From Pandoraea fibrosis (GTDB lineage: Bacteria > Pseudomonadota > Gammaproteobacteria > Burkholderiales > Burkholderiaceae): DNA of 64,000 nucleotides. The notes beneath the pieces are model-generated. The model saw nothing but the letters and a program-made list of their open reading frames with translations. It was not told where the DNA came from and did not search any database. The DNA lies in the NCBI RefSeq assembly GCF_000807775.2, contig NZ_CP047385.1, positions 2,542,001 through 2,606,000 of the forward strand, written 5' to 3'. Positions 9,036 to 19,100 of the stretch are shown here, piece by piece (position 1 is the stretch's first letter; every line of letters begins with the position of its first letter). A program made the position numbers and the translations under genes.

Positions 9036-10387
9036 ACAGCACCGCTGCCGCCGCCGGGGCGGGCCAGACTAACGGCGCATCGAGCGCCGACAAGGAGGGC
9101 GCGCGCACGGATGTGCCCGTCTACAAGCTGATTGTCGCGACGTCCATCGGGAACGCGCTCGAATGGTATGACCTGATCGTCTACGGCTACTTTGCGGTAA
9201 CGATCTCGAAGCTGTTCTTTCCCGCACACGACGAGACCGTGTCGTTGCTGATGGCCCTGGGAACGTTTGCGTTGTCGTATCTGGCGCGTCCGCTCGGAGC
9301 CTTCGTGTTGGGGGCGTATGCGGATCGTCACGGGCGTCGTGCGTCGTTGATGCTATCGATCGCGATGATGACTGTGGGCACCGGGCTTATCGCGTTCATG
9401 CCGACCTATGCGGCGATTGGCGTATGGGCGCCGATCGGCATCTTCGTGTCGCGGCTGATGCAAGGGTTTTCGGCGGGCGGCGAGTTTGGCAGTTCGACAG
9501 CGTTTCTCGTCGAGCATGTGCCGAACCGGCCGGGCTTCATGTCGAGCTGGCAGTTTGCGAGTCAGGGGGCGAGCACGTTGTTGGCGTCGGCGTTCGGGGC
9601 GGTCCTCACGGGTGCGCTGACGCAGCCGCAACTCGAATCCTGGGGATGGCGCATTCCGTTCCTGTTCGGGATGCTGGTCGGCCCGATCGGGCTGTACATC
9701 CGGAAGTATGTGGACGAGACGCCTGCGTTCGAGCGCGACGTCGCACGCAAGAGTGCTGCGCGGGCAGAAGAGGGTGACGCGGGCAAATCGCCGGTATGGG
9801 AGGTCTTGGCGACGCAGAAATCGCGTTTGCTGGTGTCTATCGGCGCGCTGGTGCTGACGACGACGGCGAACTACATGATCTTGTACATGCCGACGTATGC
9901 CACGAAACAGCTGGGTTTACCGCCGTCGCAAGGTTTCATTGCAACGCTGGTGACGGGCTTCGTGATCATGACGCTGACGCCCTTCGTCGGCCATTGGTCG
10001 GATAAGGTCGGGCGGGTTCGCATCATGCTGGTGGCCGGGGTGTTGTTCCTGTGCACGGTGTATCCGGCGTTTGCTTTCATGAACGCTCATGCGTCGCTGG
10101 CGACGATGATGGTGGTGATGCTGTGGGTCGGCACGTTGAAGGCGGTGTACTTTGCGCCGATACCGGCACTGATGTCGTCGCTGTTCCCGACGCGCACGCG
10201 CGCCACGGGCATGGCCGTTGGCTACAACCTCGGCACGACGATCTTCGGCGGCTTCACGCCGTTGGCGGTGGCGTGGTTGATTGCGGCGTCGGGCAACAAG
10301 CTGGCGCCGGGGCTGTATCTGATGATGGGTGCGGTGATCAGTCTGACGACGCTGCTGATCGCCAGGGCGCGGATGGGGGCGCGTTGA
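9032..10387 (+). CDS. MFS transporter of the metabolite:H+ symporter (MHS) type
   Basis: 451 residues, starting inside the stop of the M20 gene (ATGA overlap), so translation is probably coupled. Typical MHS features are GNALEWYDLIVYGYFAV in TM1, GAYADRHGRRASL between TM2 and TM3, the GGEFGSS segment after LMQGFSAG, and WGWRIPFL before the central loop. Twelve TM helices are expected. Relatives (citrate, alpha-ketoglutarate, proline/betaine and shikimate carriers) import organic acids or zwitterions with protons. Context suggests uptake of the substrate of the co-encoded hydrolase. An N-terminal Ala/Gly-rich tail of ~35 residues precedes the first helix. Confidence 0.88.
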   Translation: MNSTAAAAGAGQTNGASSADKEGARTDVPVYKLIVATSIGNALEWYDLIVYGYFAVTISKLFFPAHDETVSLLMALGTFALSYLARPLGAFVLGAYADRHGRRASLMLSIAMMTVGTGLIAFMPTYAAIGVWAPIGIFVSRLMQGFSAGGEFGSSTAFLVEHVPNRPGFMSSWQFASQGASTLLASAFGAVLTGALTQPQLESWGWRIPFLFGMLVGPIGLYIRKYVDETPAFERDVARKSAARAEEGDAGKSPVWEVLATQKSRLLVSIGALVLTTTANYMILYMPTYATKQLGLPPSQGFIATLVTGFVIMTLTPFVGHWSDKVGRVRIMLVAGVLFLCTVYPAFAFMNAHASLATMMVVMLWVGTLKAVYFAPIPALMSSLFPTRTRATGMAVGYNLGTTIFGGFTPLAVAWLIAASGNKLAPGLYLMMGAVISLTTLLIARARMGAR

Positions 10388-10506
10388 TAGCGTGAAGGGT
10401 GGGCTGGAAAGCCCGGGGGGAGGCGCTCGACGGCGTTGCGTGTGAGGGTTACGCGCGAGGCCGGCGTGGCGCCTTCCTGCTTTGAAGCGGGGGAGGGGGT
10501 GGGGCT

Positions 10507-10821
10507 TTAGTGATGTTGCTGTGACGCGCTGTCGCTTGGTATTGCGGTAGGGGTGCTGAGTTCCTGAAGGAAGTGATCCCGAACGAGGGTCAGCGAGTCG
10601 GTATCTGTGCGCGGATAGTTTTGTTGCAGTGTGGTCGATACCTGCCGGGCGACGTCGGCGAGAATCACGCCCCAGATGGCCTCTTCCGACAACAGTTTCG
10701 ATTCCTGATACATCCCGATTTTCATTGAGCAGTACATCGTCTGATCTGCGGTCCAGACGCGGAGCATCTCTACGGCGTCCTCGTCGTACATCACGGAATC
10801 GGGGATCGGGCACTCGTGCAT
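10507..10821 (-). CDS. Small DUF5076-like protein
   Basis: 104 residues from the ATG at 10821, which has GAGGA five bases upstream; an in-frame GTG at 10833 is less well placed. The conserved-looking core is EMLRVWTADQTMYCSMKIGMY followed by WGVILADVARQVS, which resembles the DUF5076 pattern as I remember it; that family assignment is from memory and unverified. No signal peptide or TM segment is visible, so the protein is probably cytosolic. Function is unknown. It stands alone between the MHS symporter gene (convergent) and the CDI locus. The C-terminus is polar and ends in QQHH. Confidence 0.55.
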   Translation of the reverse strand: MHECPIPDSVMYDEDAVEMLRVWTADQTMYCSMKIGMYQESKLLSEEAIWGVILADVARQVSTTLQQNYPRTDTDSLTLVRDHFLQELSTPTAIPSDSASQQHH

Positions 10822-11197
10822 CGCATTCCTCACTTGACGTTATTGGCTCGCGAGAGCCTTTTGCTTGGGGTGGGCAGCGTTCTCAGGATTCTTTCCGGCG
10901 GAAACCAATGTCGATGATGACGTGGTGGATCTCCCAAACCCATCAGGTGTCGGCCGTAGATTGCTTTGGTACTTGTCTGATAAGTGGGGCGGCGCCGAAG
11001 CGTTTGAGCCGAGCCGCCCAGTGGGAAAGAGGTGTTTCATTCTCCGCTATGGAAGCGCATTTGCCCGCGACGTTTGTCACCATCGTGCGCGATGACCGTG
11101 CTGTAGTCTCGCTGGTGCCGTTGTCTGCGCGAGTCGAAACATCGCCATGCGCCGGTCAATCTTTGGGGGGGCGCAAACGTCGATCGTTCCGAATGTT
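10822..11197. other. Gene-free stretch between the DUF5076-like gene and the CDI-associated lipoprotein gene
   Basis: About 375 bases. Short open frames exist on both strands (for example 10865-11095 plus and 10840-11040 minus), but none has a ribosome binding site, plausible codon use or a recognisable family. It could contain a decayed gene; I see nothing definite. Confidence 0.4.
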
Positions 11198-11785
11198 CTA
11201 ATTGATTTCAATAGGACTTAATAATGTGGTTCCTTCCTGATTGCGGATTTCGAAAACCATGACCGAGCATTCTCGTCCATTGCTATAGGAGCCCACTTCG
11301 TAGTCTTTTCCTGGTTTAGGAACGAAGCTAACAATCTCGCTTGAGCAACGTTTTTTATTCTTTATGCTCTTGATGGATCCGTCGGGATTATGAAAAAAAT
11401 TACCAACCGTGATAAACGAATTTTTGACTTGCAATTCGCGTCCGGCAGGGATGACAAACTCTCGATAAAATATCTTTGAAAGTAGATCGCTATTCTGTTG
11501 AATATTCTTCGTGTTCTCGGTTTCGCTAATGCCGATGCTTTCATTTTTCACTGTTCCGAAAAATGAGCTAAATGCATCTCCCGTGCTGCCGCCAACGTTC
11601 ACTTCAACAAATTCTCCTTGGGAAACTTCGACCGTCATGGACGTCGATTTTCCATTCTGTCCGAATAAGCGGATGCGTGCCGAGTTGGATGGGTCATATT
11701 GTTGGCTGATGGCAGGAAGATGCGTATTGACGCATGCCGACAATAAAAAAGCCGCTGCCGAAGTAATCAAGATTTTTTGAGTCAT
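11198..11785 (-). CDS. Putative lipoprotein downstream of the CDI immunity gene
   Basis: 195 residues from ATG 11785 (an ATG at 11806 is equally open; neither has a good ribosome binding site). The N-terminus, MTQKILITSAAAFLLSAC, is a short lipoprotein signal with lipobox LSAC, so Cys18 should be lipidated. The remainder is polar and probably a beta-rich periplasmic domain; it includes RIRLFGQNGKS, VNVGGSTGDAF and SFVPKPGKDYEV and carries a few later cysteines. Codon use is AT-rich, unlike most of the window but like the cdiA 3' end and cdiI. It follows cdiI on the same strand after a 240-bp gap. Some Burkholderia CDI loci carry a small lipoprotein (BcpO), so a CDI-linked role is possible but unproven; no homology to BcpO could be tested. 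Confidence 0.65.
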   Translation of the reverse strand: MTQKILITSAAAFLLSACVNTHLPAISQQYDPSNSARIRLFGQNGKSTSMTVEVSQGEFVEVNVGGSTGDAFSSFFGTVKNESIGISETENTKNIQQNSDLLSKIFYREFVIPAGRELQVKNSFITVGNFFHNPDGSIKSIKNKKRCSSEIVSFVPKPGKDYEVGSYSNGRECSVMVFEIRNQEGTTLLSPIEIN

Positions 11786-11806
11786 TGTGAATTTTTTTGC
11801 ATCCAT

Positions 11807-12046
11807 GGAGAAAATCCATATTTGTAGAAATTTTTGACCAGCGATCTGCTGCCAATTTTATTGTTGAGTTGTTTTTTATTGTTTTCTTCTGTTTTGCAAG
11901 TGTTCGGCATCCCATTTTTGGAGGGTTGTAAATATACTGTGAGTGGAATGATTTTTAAATTGTTTGTATTTAATTTATTGATTTGTGGTGGTTTTTTGTG
12001 TGTTTTGGCGTTGGGGTGGCTTATTTTTTTTGATAAATATTTGTGT
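11807..12046. other. Very AT-rich gap between cdiI and the lipoprotein gene
   Basis: 240 bases, strongly T-rich on the plus strand, without a convincing minus-strand gene. A plus-strand frame with TTG start (11834-12076) encodes an 80-residue hydrophobic peptide but lacks a ribosome binding site, runs antisense into cdiI, and is probably a by-product of the T-rich composition. Confidence 0.45.
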
Positions 12047-12274
12047 TTATATTTTCCTGTAATAAAAAAACCATAAGACCATTCCGGTTGGAATTCCTAC
12101 TAATGATATTTTTAGGTATTGGTATACTTCATTTGTGGAAAATGGGAAGCTGTGTTTTGGGTCCCAAATTATTAGTGATGTTAAAATTCCGGAGGCTATT
12201 CCGGCAACAAAAAGTCCAATTGGAATTGATGTGCACAAATAAAGTAATATGAAAATAGATTTTTTGCTTATCAT
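12047..12274 (-). CDS. cdiI: Small two-TM membrane protein, probable CDI immunity protein
   Basis: 75 residues, ATG at 12274, only 3 bp after the cdiA stop, so it is probably translationally coupled; no Shine-Dalgarno is obvious. Two hydrophobic segments are visible, about residues 7-36 (FILLYLCTSIPIGLFVAG region) and 53-70 (YLKISLVGIPTGMVLWFF), separated by a polar loop around DPKHSFPFSTNEV; the end is YYRKI. The position directly after cdiA is that of cdiI in CDI systems, where it neutralises the incoming toxin of sister cells. Small inner-membrane immunity proteins are known for membrane-acting CDI toxins such as that of E. coli EC93, hence an inferred membrane target here. The AT-rich composition matches the cdiA 3' end. 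Confidence 0.72.
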   Translation of the reverse strand: MISKKSIFILLYLCTSIPIGLFVAGIASGILTSLIIWDPKHSFPFSTNEVYQYLKISLVGIPTGMVLWFFYYRKI

Positions 12275-12277
12275 GGG

Positions 12278-13147
12278 TTAATTGTCGGATAGATTTTTGA
12301 TTTTATTTTGCATTATTTCTGAAGTGATTGAGTCGGCGATATTGCCTGATATGGATGGAAGTGGGTGCTGAGGGACTGGTTTTGTGATTGTCCAAAATCC
12401 TGTGGGGACCCACTCGTACTGCTTTGATATCGGGTTCATAATTTTGTCCATAGGTATTTTAATAACGTTGCCAACGGCATAGCCAGTGGATGCGCCAGCG
12501 CCACTTAATAATCCTGCGATAAACGGGTCGTCGCCTTTTATTTCGGCAGAATAGTAACCACCCACCGCGTTCCACGTCACAGTCGTGTTGTAACCCTTGC
12601 TTGCAGTTATTGATCCGATGACGGCAGATCCAATGAGATCTGTTAGGTTGACATTTTTATTGATGCCATATTGAATCGCAGCACTTGTCCCGCTGGTGAC
12701 GCCTGCAGCAATCAATTTCTCCTTCCCGCTCGCTCCTGTGATAAAAGATTTCGCGCTCATCACAATCACCGGCCAATTTGTGGGGTCGCCAACCACTGAA
12801 AGAACCCTGTCCGTTGTCGATATATTGTCTTTCAAGAACTTTAGATCCTTGCTATTAAGATATTCGACCAACGCTGATGCTCCGGAGTCTTTCATTTTTT
12901 CACTCATTCTCACCTGAAATCCGTTCTCGTCTATCGCGACACTTGTGCTGGCTCGAATAAGTTCCTCCCACGTTACACAAGCCACACCGCCACCAGCGCA
13001 CGCTTCAGTCAATTCTTTGCTGTTTTTGTTGCTGATGCCGATATATTTCTCAATAACCTCCTTGCAATTTCCGCCTGATGTTTTGCACGAAGAAAATTCC
13101 CTATCGAGATCTCGCGCTTCTTTTTCGTTTAGGTAATTATTTTCAAC
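12278..13147 (-). other. CdiA-CT toxin module (VENN to C-terminus)
   Basis: Residues 3308-3596 of CdiA. The first ~65 residues (VENNYLNEKEARDLDREFSSCK, then NCKEVIEKY, with spaced cysteines) look like the common pretoxin/entry part. The following ~220 residues are probably the variable delivery-plus-toxin part, with glycine/alanine-rich stretches (GSAVIGSITASKGYN, GGYYSAEIKGDDPF, SGAGASTGYAVGN) and a polar end, KIKNLSDN. No nuclease, deaminase or ART signature was recognised. The DNA changes from GC-rich to AT-rich at about 13150, coincident with the module border. Together with the two-TM immunity protein this suggests a membrane-acting toxin, by inference only. Confidence 0.7.
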
Positions 13148-16100
13148 TTCGATTTTCGCACTGGTGGTAGCCGTAGCGATATCGCCTCCCGAAACGGCAG
13201 CAATCCCCGCCACCACGCTTGTCACCAGATTCGCGTGAGTTTCCTTTGCCTCTGCACTCAAGTCTTTGCCGGACTTTTCGCCTGCCTTGCCCAGAAGGTT
13301 GTTGAGCACGACGCTCGCCGACGCACCCATCGCTCCCGCGCCGCAGTTTCCGCCTGAGGCCGCCGCTCCCGCACAACCCACGATGCCTTGCAAGGCCGCA
13401 CGTGCCGTCTCGCTATTCAATTCGTCGGCAATTGCCTTGACCTTTTCTGCGCCCAAGCTCTGTAGGTAATTCACTGCGCCGCGCGTGACCATGTCGCCCA
13501 TGCCAGCCGTCACGTTCCCTGCGGCAGCGGCGACAATTGCCGTGACGATACGGCGGTAATCGCCACCAGGACCCCATTTCTGCGCGTCGACCAGTTGTGC
13601 GTCCAACTCGGCCCGCCTGGCCGGATCCGTCTCCTTATCCCGCGCTTTTTTCAGCTCATCAGCCTCCTTAGCCCGATTCCCCACAAACGTGCCGACTTCG
13701 CGTTGCAACGTCTGCATGATTTCGAAGCTGGTTTCGATTTGCTCCTTGTCGAATTTGTTGGTGAGGGCACCGCTGCCATCCCGGTCGGATGACACATCGC
13801 GATTGACGCCAGCCACGGTCTCTTCTGCCGTCTGTCCAGTTCGCTCGCGTTGGCTCGCCTCGTTGGTGATCTCGATCACGCCCGCACTGATGCCACTGCG
13901 GGTCGTGCTCGACGCGCTGTCGCCCGCCGCCACCACAACCGGTGGTTTAATGCTCACCGGCCCCGTCTTCGGCAGTTCGCTGCCGGGCGTGGCGTTAGCG
14001 CCGGTCTGCGCGTCGCCCTTTTGGTCCGTGCCGACCTTGGCGTTCTCCCCGCCACCCGCGCTGAAACCGCCACCCAGACTGATACCGAAGGCGTCGTACT
14101 CTGCGTGGTTTTCAACGTCGCGCGTCGTCAACGAACCAGTTTTCAGACGGTTCCTATCCTCATCAGCCGCCTTATCGGTCGACGCGATGATGGCGCCGGT
14201 CAGATCAGTGTTGCCTTTGACGGTGACGTCGAAACCGCCGTCGCCCGCCTTGATCCCCGACTGCTCCGTCACGCTCGCGAAATCGCTATTGATCTGCTGA
14301 TGGCTGACGTTGATGCTGCCGGATGCGCCACCCGCGCTACCCAGACCGACCGTGGCGCTGCCGCTAATCGATTGATCCTTGGACGCATAGACGCTCGTGT
14401 CCTGCAGGCTTTCGATGTTCAAATCGCCACCGATATCGGCGACGACCCGCTCGCCAACCACCGTCCCACCCCGAATATTGGTGTCGCCGCCTGAAGCAAT
14501 CTCTGCGGCGCCGCCCGCCACGATATGGCTGTTGCGTTGCGTCACGTCCTTGCCGTCCGCTTTGCCGCGCGACGCGCTGGCGTTGGCCGTCACCCCCATC
14601 GACGAGCCATTGGCGCCCAGGGAAATACCCAGCCCGATACCGCCGGACACGCCGGAGGATGTGCGGTGGTGTTCTGAGGTGTCCTTGGCCGCGAGGATGT
14701 CGAGCGTGCCGTCAGACGTGAGCTTGACGTCCTTCCCGGCGGCGATCTCACTACCGCGCACGAGCAGCGACGATTGATCGCCGTCCCCGGTGGCCGTGAC
14801 GCTTACGTTACCGCCCGCACGAACCGCCGAGCCGTTAGACGTGGTGCTGTCATTGGTCTCGCGGCTCGTCTGCTTCGATCCACCCACCGTGATCGAGACG
14901 TTGACGTTGGCCGCATCCTTGAGGTTCTTGACTGAATCGGCAGCGTTCTTCACTGCGAGTCCGCCCGCCGCGACACCGAGGGCCTTCATGCGAGCGTCGT
15001 CGACCTTGCTCACGGCCTTACTCATCTGGCCAACGGTCTGGGCTGCGTCGAGCAGCGGACTGGATACGGCGATCGTCAATCCCGCCTGCTTCACCTCCCG
15101 CTCATGCACGCGCTGCTCGGATTCCGCGCTCTCCGTAATCGAAACGCGTTTTCCCGCGATATTCACATCGCCGTCGCGCGCAACGACCGTGCTGCCTTCT
15201 TGCTGATAGTCGTCGCCTGCGCGAATCGCCACATCGCCGCTGATCGAGCCAACGACACTGCCCGTCTGGCTCACGTCCTCGCGCCGCTGCTTCTCCTTCT
15301 CGGATCGACTGCCGATGGTGACGCTGAAGCCACTGCCAAAGACACCCGTCGTCGTCTTTTCCGTCACGCTCAGCGAGTTGCTCTCGTCGGCGGCAGACGC
15401 GATCGTCACGTTGCGTTTTGCGCCGAGGGTCATGTCGCCATCCGCGACGACTTGCGACCCGGTGATGGTGACGTCGCGGCCTGCCGCAATCGTGACGGCG
15501 TCGCCTGAGAGCGTGCTGCCCGTCGTGCGGGTGCCGTGGCTGTCGCGGTAGCTTTCCTCCGTCGTGGACGAGAGCAGGCCGTTACGGGTGCTTTGCGACC
15601 AGCGCGTGTCGTCATATCGGGCTGAGGCGCCGCCGACCGTCACGTCTCCGGTCGCGATGATCTTGAGGTCCGCAGTGCCTGCCGCGTTCGAAGATGGCTT
15701 TGTGCCGGACACCTTGTCATCGCTCGGGCCGGCGCTCAGATAGGCGCCAAGAATCTTGACATCGCCGGGCGTACCTTCGCCGCTCGTGACATAGGCGGTG
15801 ACACCGCGTTCATTCAGCAGTCGTCCAACGGCCTCGGCTTGCCCTGCGGCAATGCCAATGCCGCCTGTCCCGCGGATTCGACTGCCTTGTACGCTTTCCG
15901 CATAGGAATCGACCGTCGCCGCGTAGGTGTCGCCGTTCACGCGTGCCGTGTCCGTGACGGTGTCGATCGCCGCACCGATCTCGACATCTCTTGCCGCAGC
16001 GATCACGACACGCTTGCCTGCATCGACGTCGGCACCGGTGCCAGAAACGTCGCGTCCGGCCATGAAGGTCGCGTCGCCTCCCGCATGAATGGCGGATGAG

Positions 16101-19100
16101 ACGTTTTCCGTGACTTGAGTCCGACTATGACTCTCGCTCGATCCGCCGCCGAATTCGCGACCCGACGCTATCGTTCCTAGCGACAGGTTGCGCCCGGCAG
16201 CGAGATCGACGTTGTTCCCAGCGTCGATCGCCGCGCCGGTGACGGAGAGGTCCCGACCGGCGGTAATCACCACGCCGTCTCGCGCATCGACGTGGCCCAG
16301 CGATTCGATGGTCGTGGTCTTGCCGCTCTGGGAATCTTTGACCCATTCGTTGGTGCGACGCTCGCTTGTGACAACAACATCGCGTCCCGCTGTGACCTGA
16401 ACGCGCTCGCCCGCGATCTCGCCGCCGATATTCCTGAAATCACGCTGCGCGATGACGTCGACCGCGCCAGCCTCGCTTTTTTCAGCAGACCCGCCGATAC
16501 CTCCCGAGCCACCGATCACGCCGCGATTCTCAACGTCGAACGCGCGGATTCGCGTGCTTGAATCGCCAACGATCTGGCCGCTGTTACTGACCTGATTCGT
16601 TGCCTCGACGATGACGTCTCGCCCCGTCACCAACGCGCCGCCGGGTTGCATCACGACGCGCTTGCCATGCGCGAGGTATACCGTCGGCACCAGAACCGTG
16701 GTGGACGTGCCATCGGGCAGCGTCACCGTCTGGCGGACCAACCAGACGATGTCGTCGGTGAGGGCCCGCATCTGCTCAGGCGTCAGGCGAATGCCCACGC
16801 GGAGTTCCAGATCGCGGCCCGCTCTCGCACCTTGCGCGAGAAGCGTCCGGAATTCCGCATCGATGGCTGCCGATGCGCCGCTGTCGTGACCGTTCAGTGA
16901 GGCGCGTCCGGTCAATTCCAGAATCTGCTCGCGCACCAGCTTCGCTTCGTAGAAGCCGTCGCCGATGCGGCGCTCGACACTGGCAGGGGCTATGCCGAGA
17001 AGATCCAGCATGTAGTTGCTGGAGACGAAGGTGCCACGGTCGGTAAATCGGGAGTCGGTCTCCACGAGGTACGGGTGGTCGGGCGTCTCGACTACGCTGA
17101 AGAGGACGCTGCGTGGAAGCGTCAGCCCGGGCATGCCGGCGGAAGCCGTGTCGAGGGTTTGCAGGGCACCTGAAACGTCAGGCACGATGGGCGTAGCAAC
17201 CGGCGTGCCGACTGGCGCAGGCTTGCCCGTGGAGACGGTTGCCTGGCCGGCGTCGACGGCAACGCGTTGCGACGTACCGACATCGCTATCCGTTTGACGG
17301 CTCCCGATGACGGTCCCGTCAACCGTCGCCGTTTCAATCGTGATGTCGCGGCCACGAAGGTGGGTGGTCCCGTTCGACGAGATCACGCTTTGAAGACCGC
17401 CTACGATGGATCGGCGTTCGGCGACATCGAATTTGACGTTAATGATCGAACGGTCGCTGTTTCCCCGCTTTTCGTGCCAATACAGATCGGACGATTGCTC
17501 GGTGCGTTCCACGCGCTCCAGCCCGATGCTGCGGCTCGTGATCTGAGCGCCATTGCCACGCACGTGAATGTTGCCGCCGGCACTGATCGTCGCTGCATGA
17601 TTCAATGCGGTGCCGTTGTCGACGTTCAGACGAATCGTGCCTTGCGACGTGAGGATGGCCGGGTCGGCAACGTCGCCCAGGACATCGGTCTTGGTGTGGG
17701 TCGTGATGTAACGGCGGAATTCGTTGTGGTCGCGATTGTCGGGAATGCCATAGCCGCGACGGAAGATGCGCGCGCCTTCGTCGACAGCACCGGTGATGGT
17801 GCTCCTCGACTGATCGACTACCGTCGGGCGAATATGCACCGCCGGGTCGAAATCGGGCCAGAACTGAATGACCCAGTTACCCTGGCCGTCGTCGTGAATG
17901 ACCTCGAAATGCTGAACGGCGCGTTGGGTGATGGTGCGGGTGTCGTATTCTCCCGGGTAGCCGATTCGGTTGTACACCTCGACGATGGGTTTTTTCAGCG
18001 AGAACGTATTGGCGTCGACATCGAGCGCCGTCAGCCCGTGTTTCGGAATCGTGACGCTAATGGGACTGCCCACCGCATTTAACTTCTCGCTGGAGAGTGC
18101 GGCGCGGGCTTCCCGAGACCAACGCCATTGCGTGAAAGCCTGATTTCGGGGGTTGGGCACAATACGGGAGAGCGTGATCTCCTTGCCGTCAGAGTCGGTG
18201 GACTTAAAGAACTCCCGAATCATCGCCGGCTCACCGTCGACGCTCAGGCTGTGGCTTTCATGCATCGTCGGTAGCTCCTGACACGTGCCGCCACCCGCAG
18301 CGCATCGCGCGCGGCTGTCGGCGTCAGGGATGGCCACATAACCGGCAATCCACAGATCGCGGACCTGACGCGTTTCCTCTTCCTGCGCACCCCGCACAAA
18401 GTTGACGAAGCTTCGATCGTTCACGAACTCGCGTGTCGCGATATCGACGTCTGCACCGGCCTCTACAACGGCCGACCGATTGATGAATCGTTCTGACTGC
18501 TGCGTCAGGAATCCCTGGTCATCGCGCGCTTCGCCAGCGGCGATGCGCAGGTCGGCAAGGCTGTATAGCGTCGCGCCGTTCTCGTTGAGAACATCGCCGG
18601 TTGCGAAGAGGTCGAGTCCTCGCGTCGCCGCCAGCACAGCACGATCTCCCGTGTTGCTCACGCGCTCGCCGTCAAAGCGGATTCGACCGCCGATAACCGC
18701 CCCGGTATTGATGAACCGAACGCTGCGCAGCCTGACGTCGTCGCCGTCGATGCGAGTCTCGTTGGTGATGTCGCCGGCCACGTTGAGGTGAACCGATCCG
18801 CCTCGGATACGGCCTTGCTCTGCATTGACGAGATGGGCGGCGCTCACGGTGAGTTGCCTGATCGCCCCGAGCGCGCCGTGCACGCGTAGCAAGCCGCCGA
18901 CGTCGAGCGTCAGATTGCCGTTCGCCTGCCAACCGTGATCGGCGCCGTAGGTGAAGTCGCCCGGCAGCGCGATGTTCAGGTCATTTCCCGCGCGCAATCG
19001 CGCGGTGCCGAGCAAGCTGCCGGTGCGGAGTTTCAGGTTCTGGTTGACCGCAATTTCGCCCGAACGATGATCCAGTTCATCGACCGCGACGGACGCGTCA

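Noticed and set aside
10629..11201. Plus-strand 190-codon frame across the DUF5076-like gene and the gap after it
   Set aside because: Antisense to a better small gene over its first third; no ribosome binding site, domain or plausible codon use. A decayed transposase was considered, but no motif or terminal repeats were seen.
11834..12076. Plus-strand hydrophobic 80-residue frame in the CDI AT-rich gap
   Set aside because: TTG start without ribosome binding site, antisense to the cdiI end, and hydrophobic codons follow automatically from a T-rich strand; kept only as a low-interest finding.
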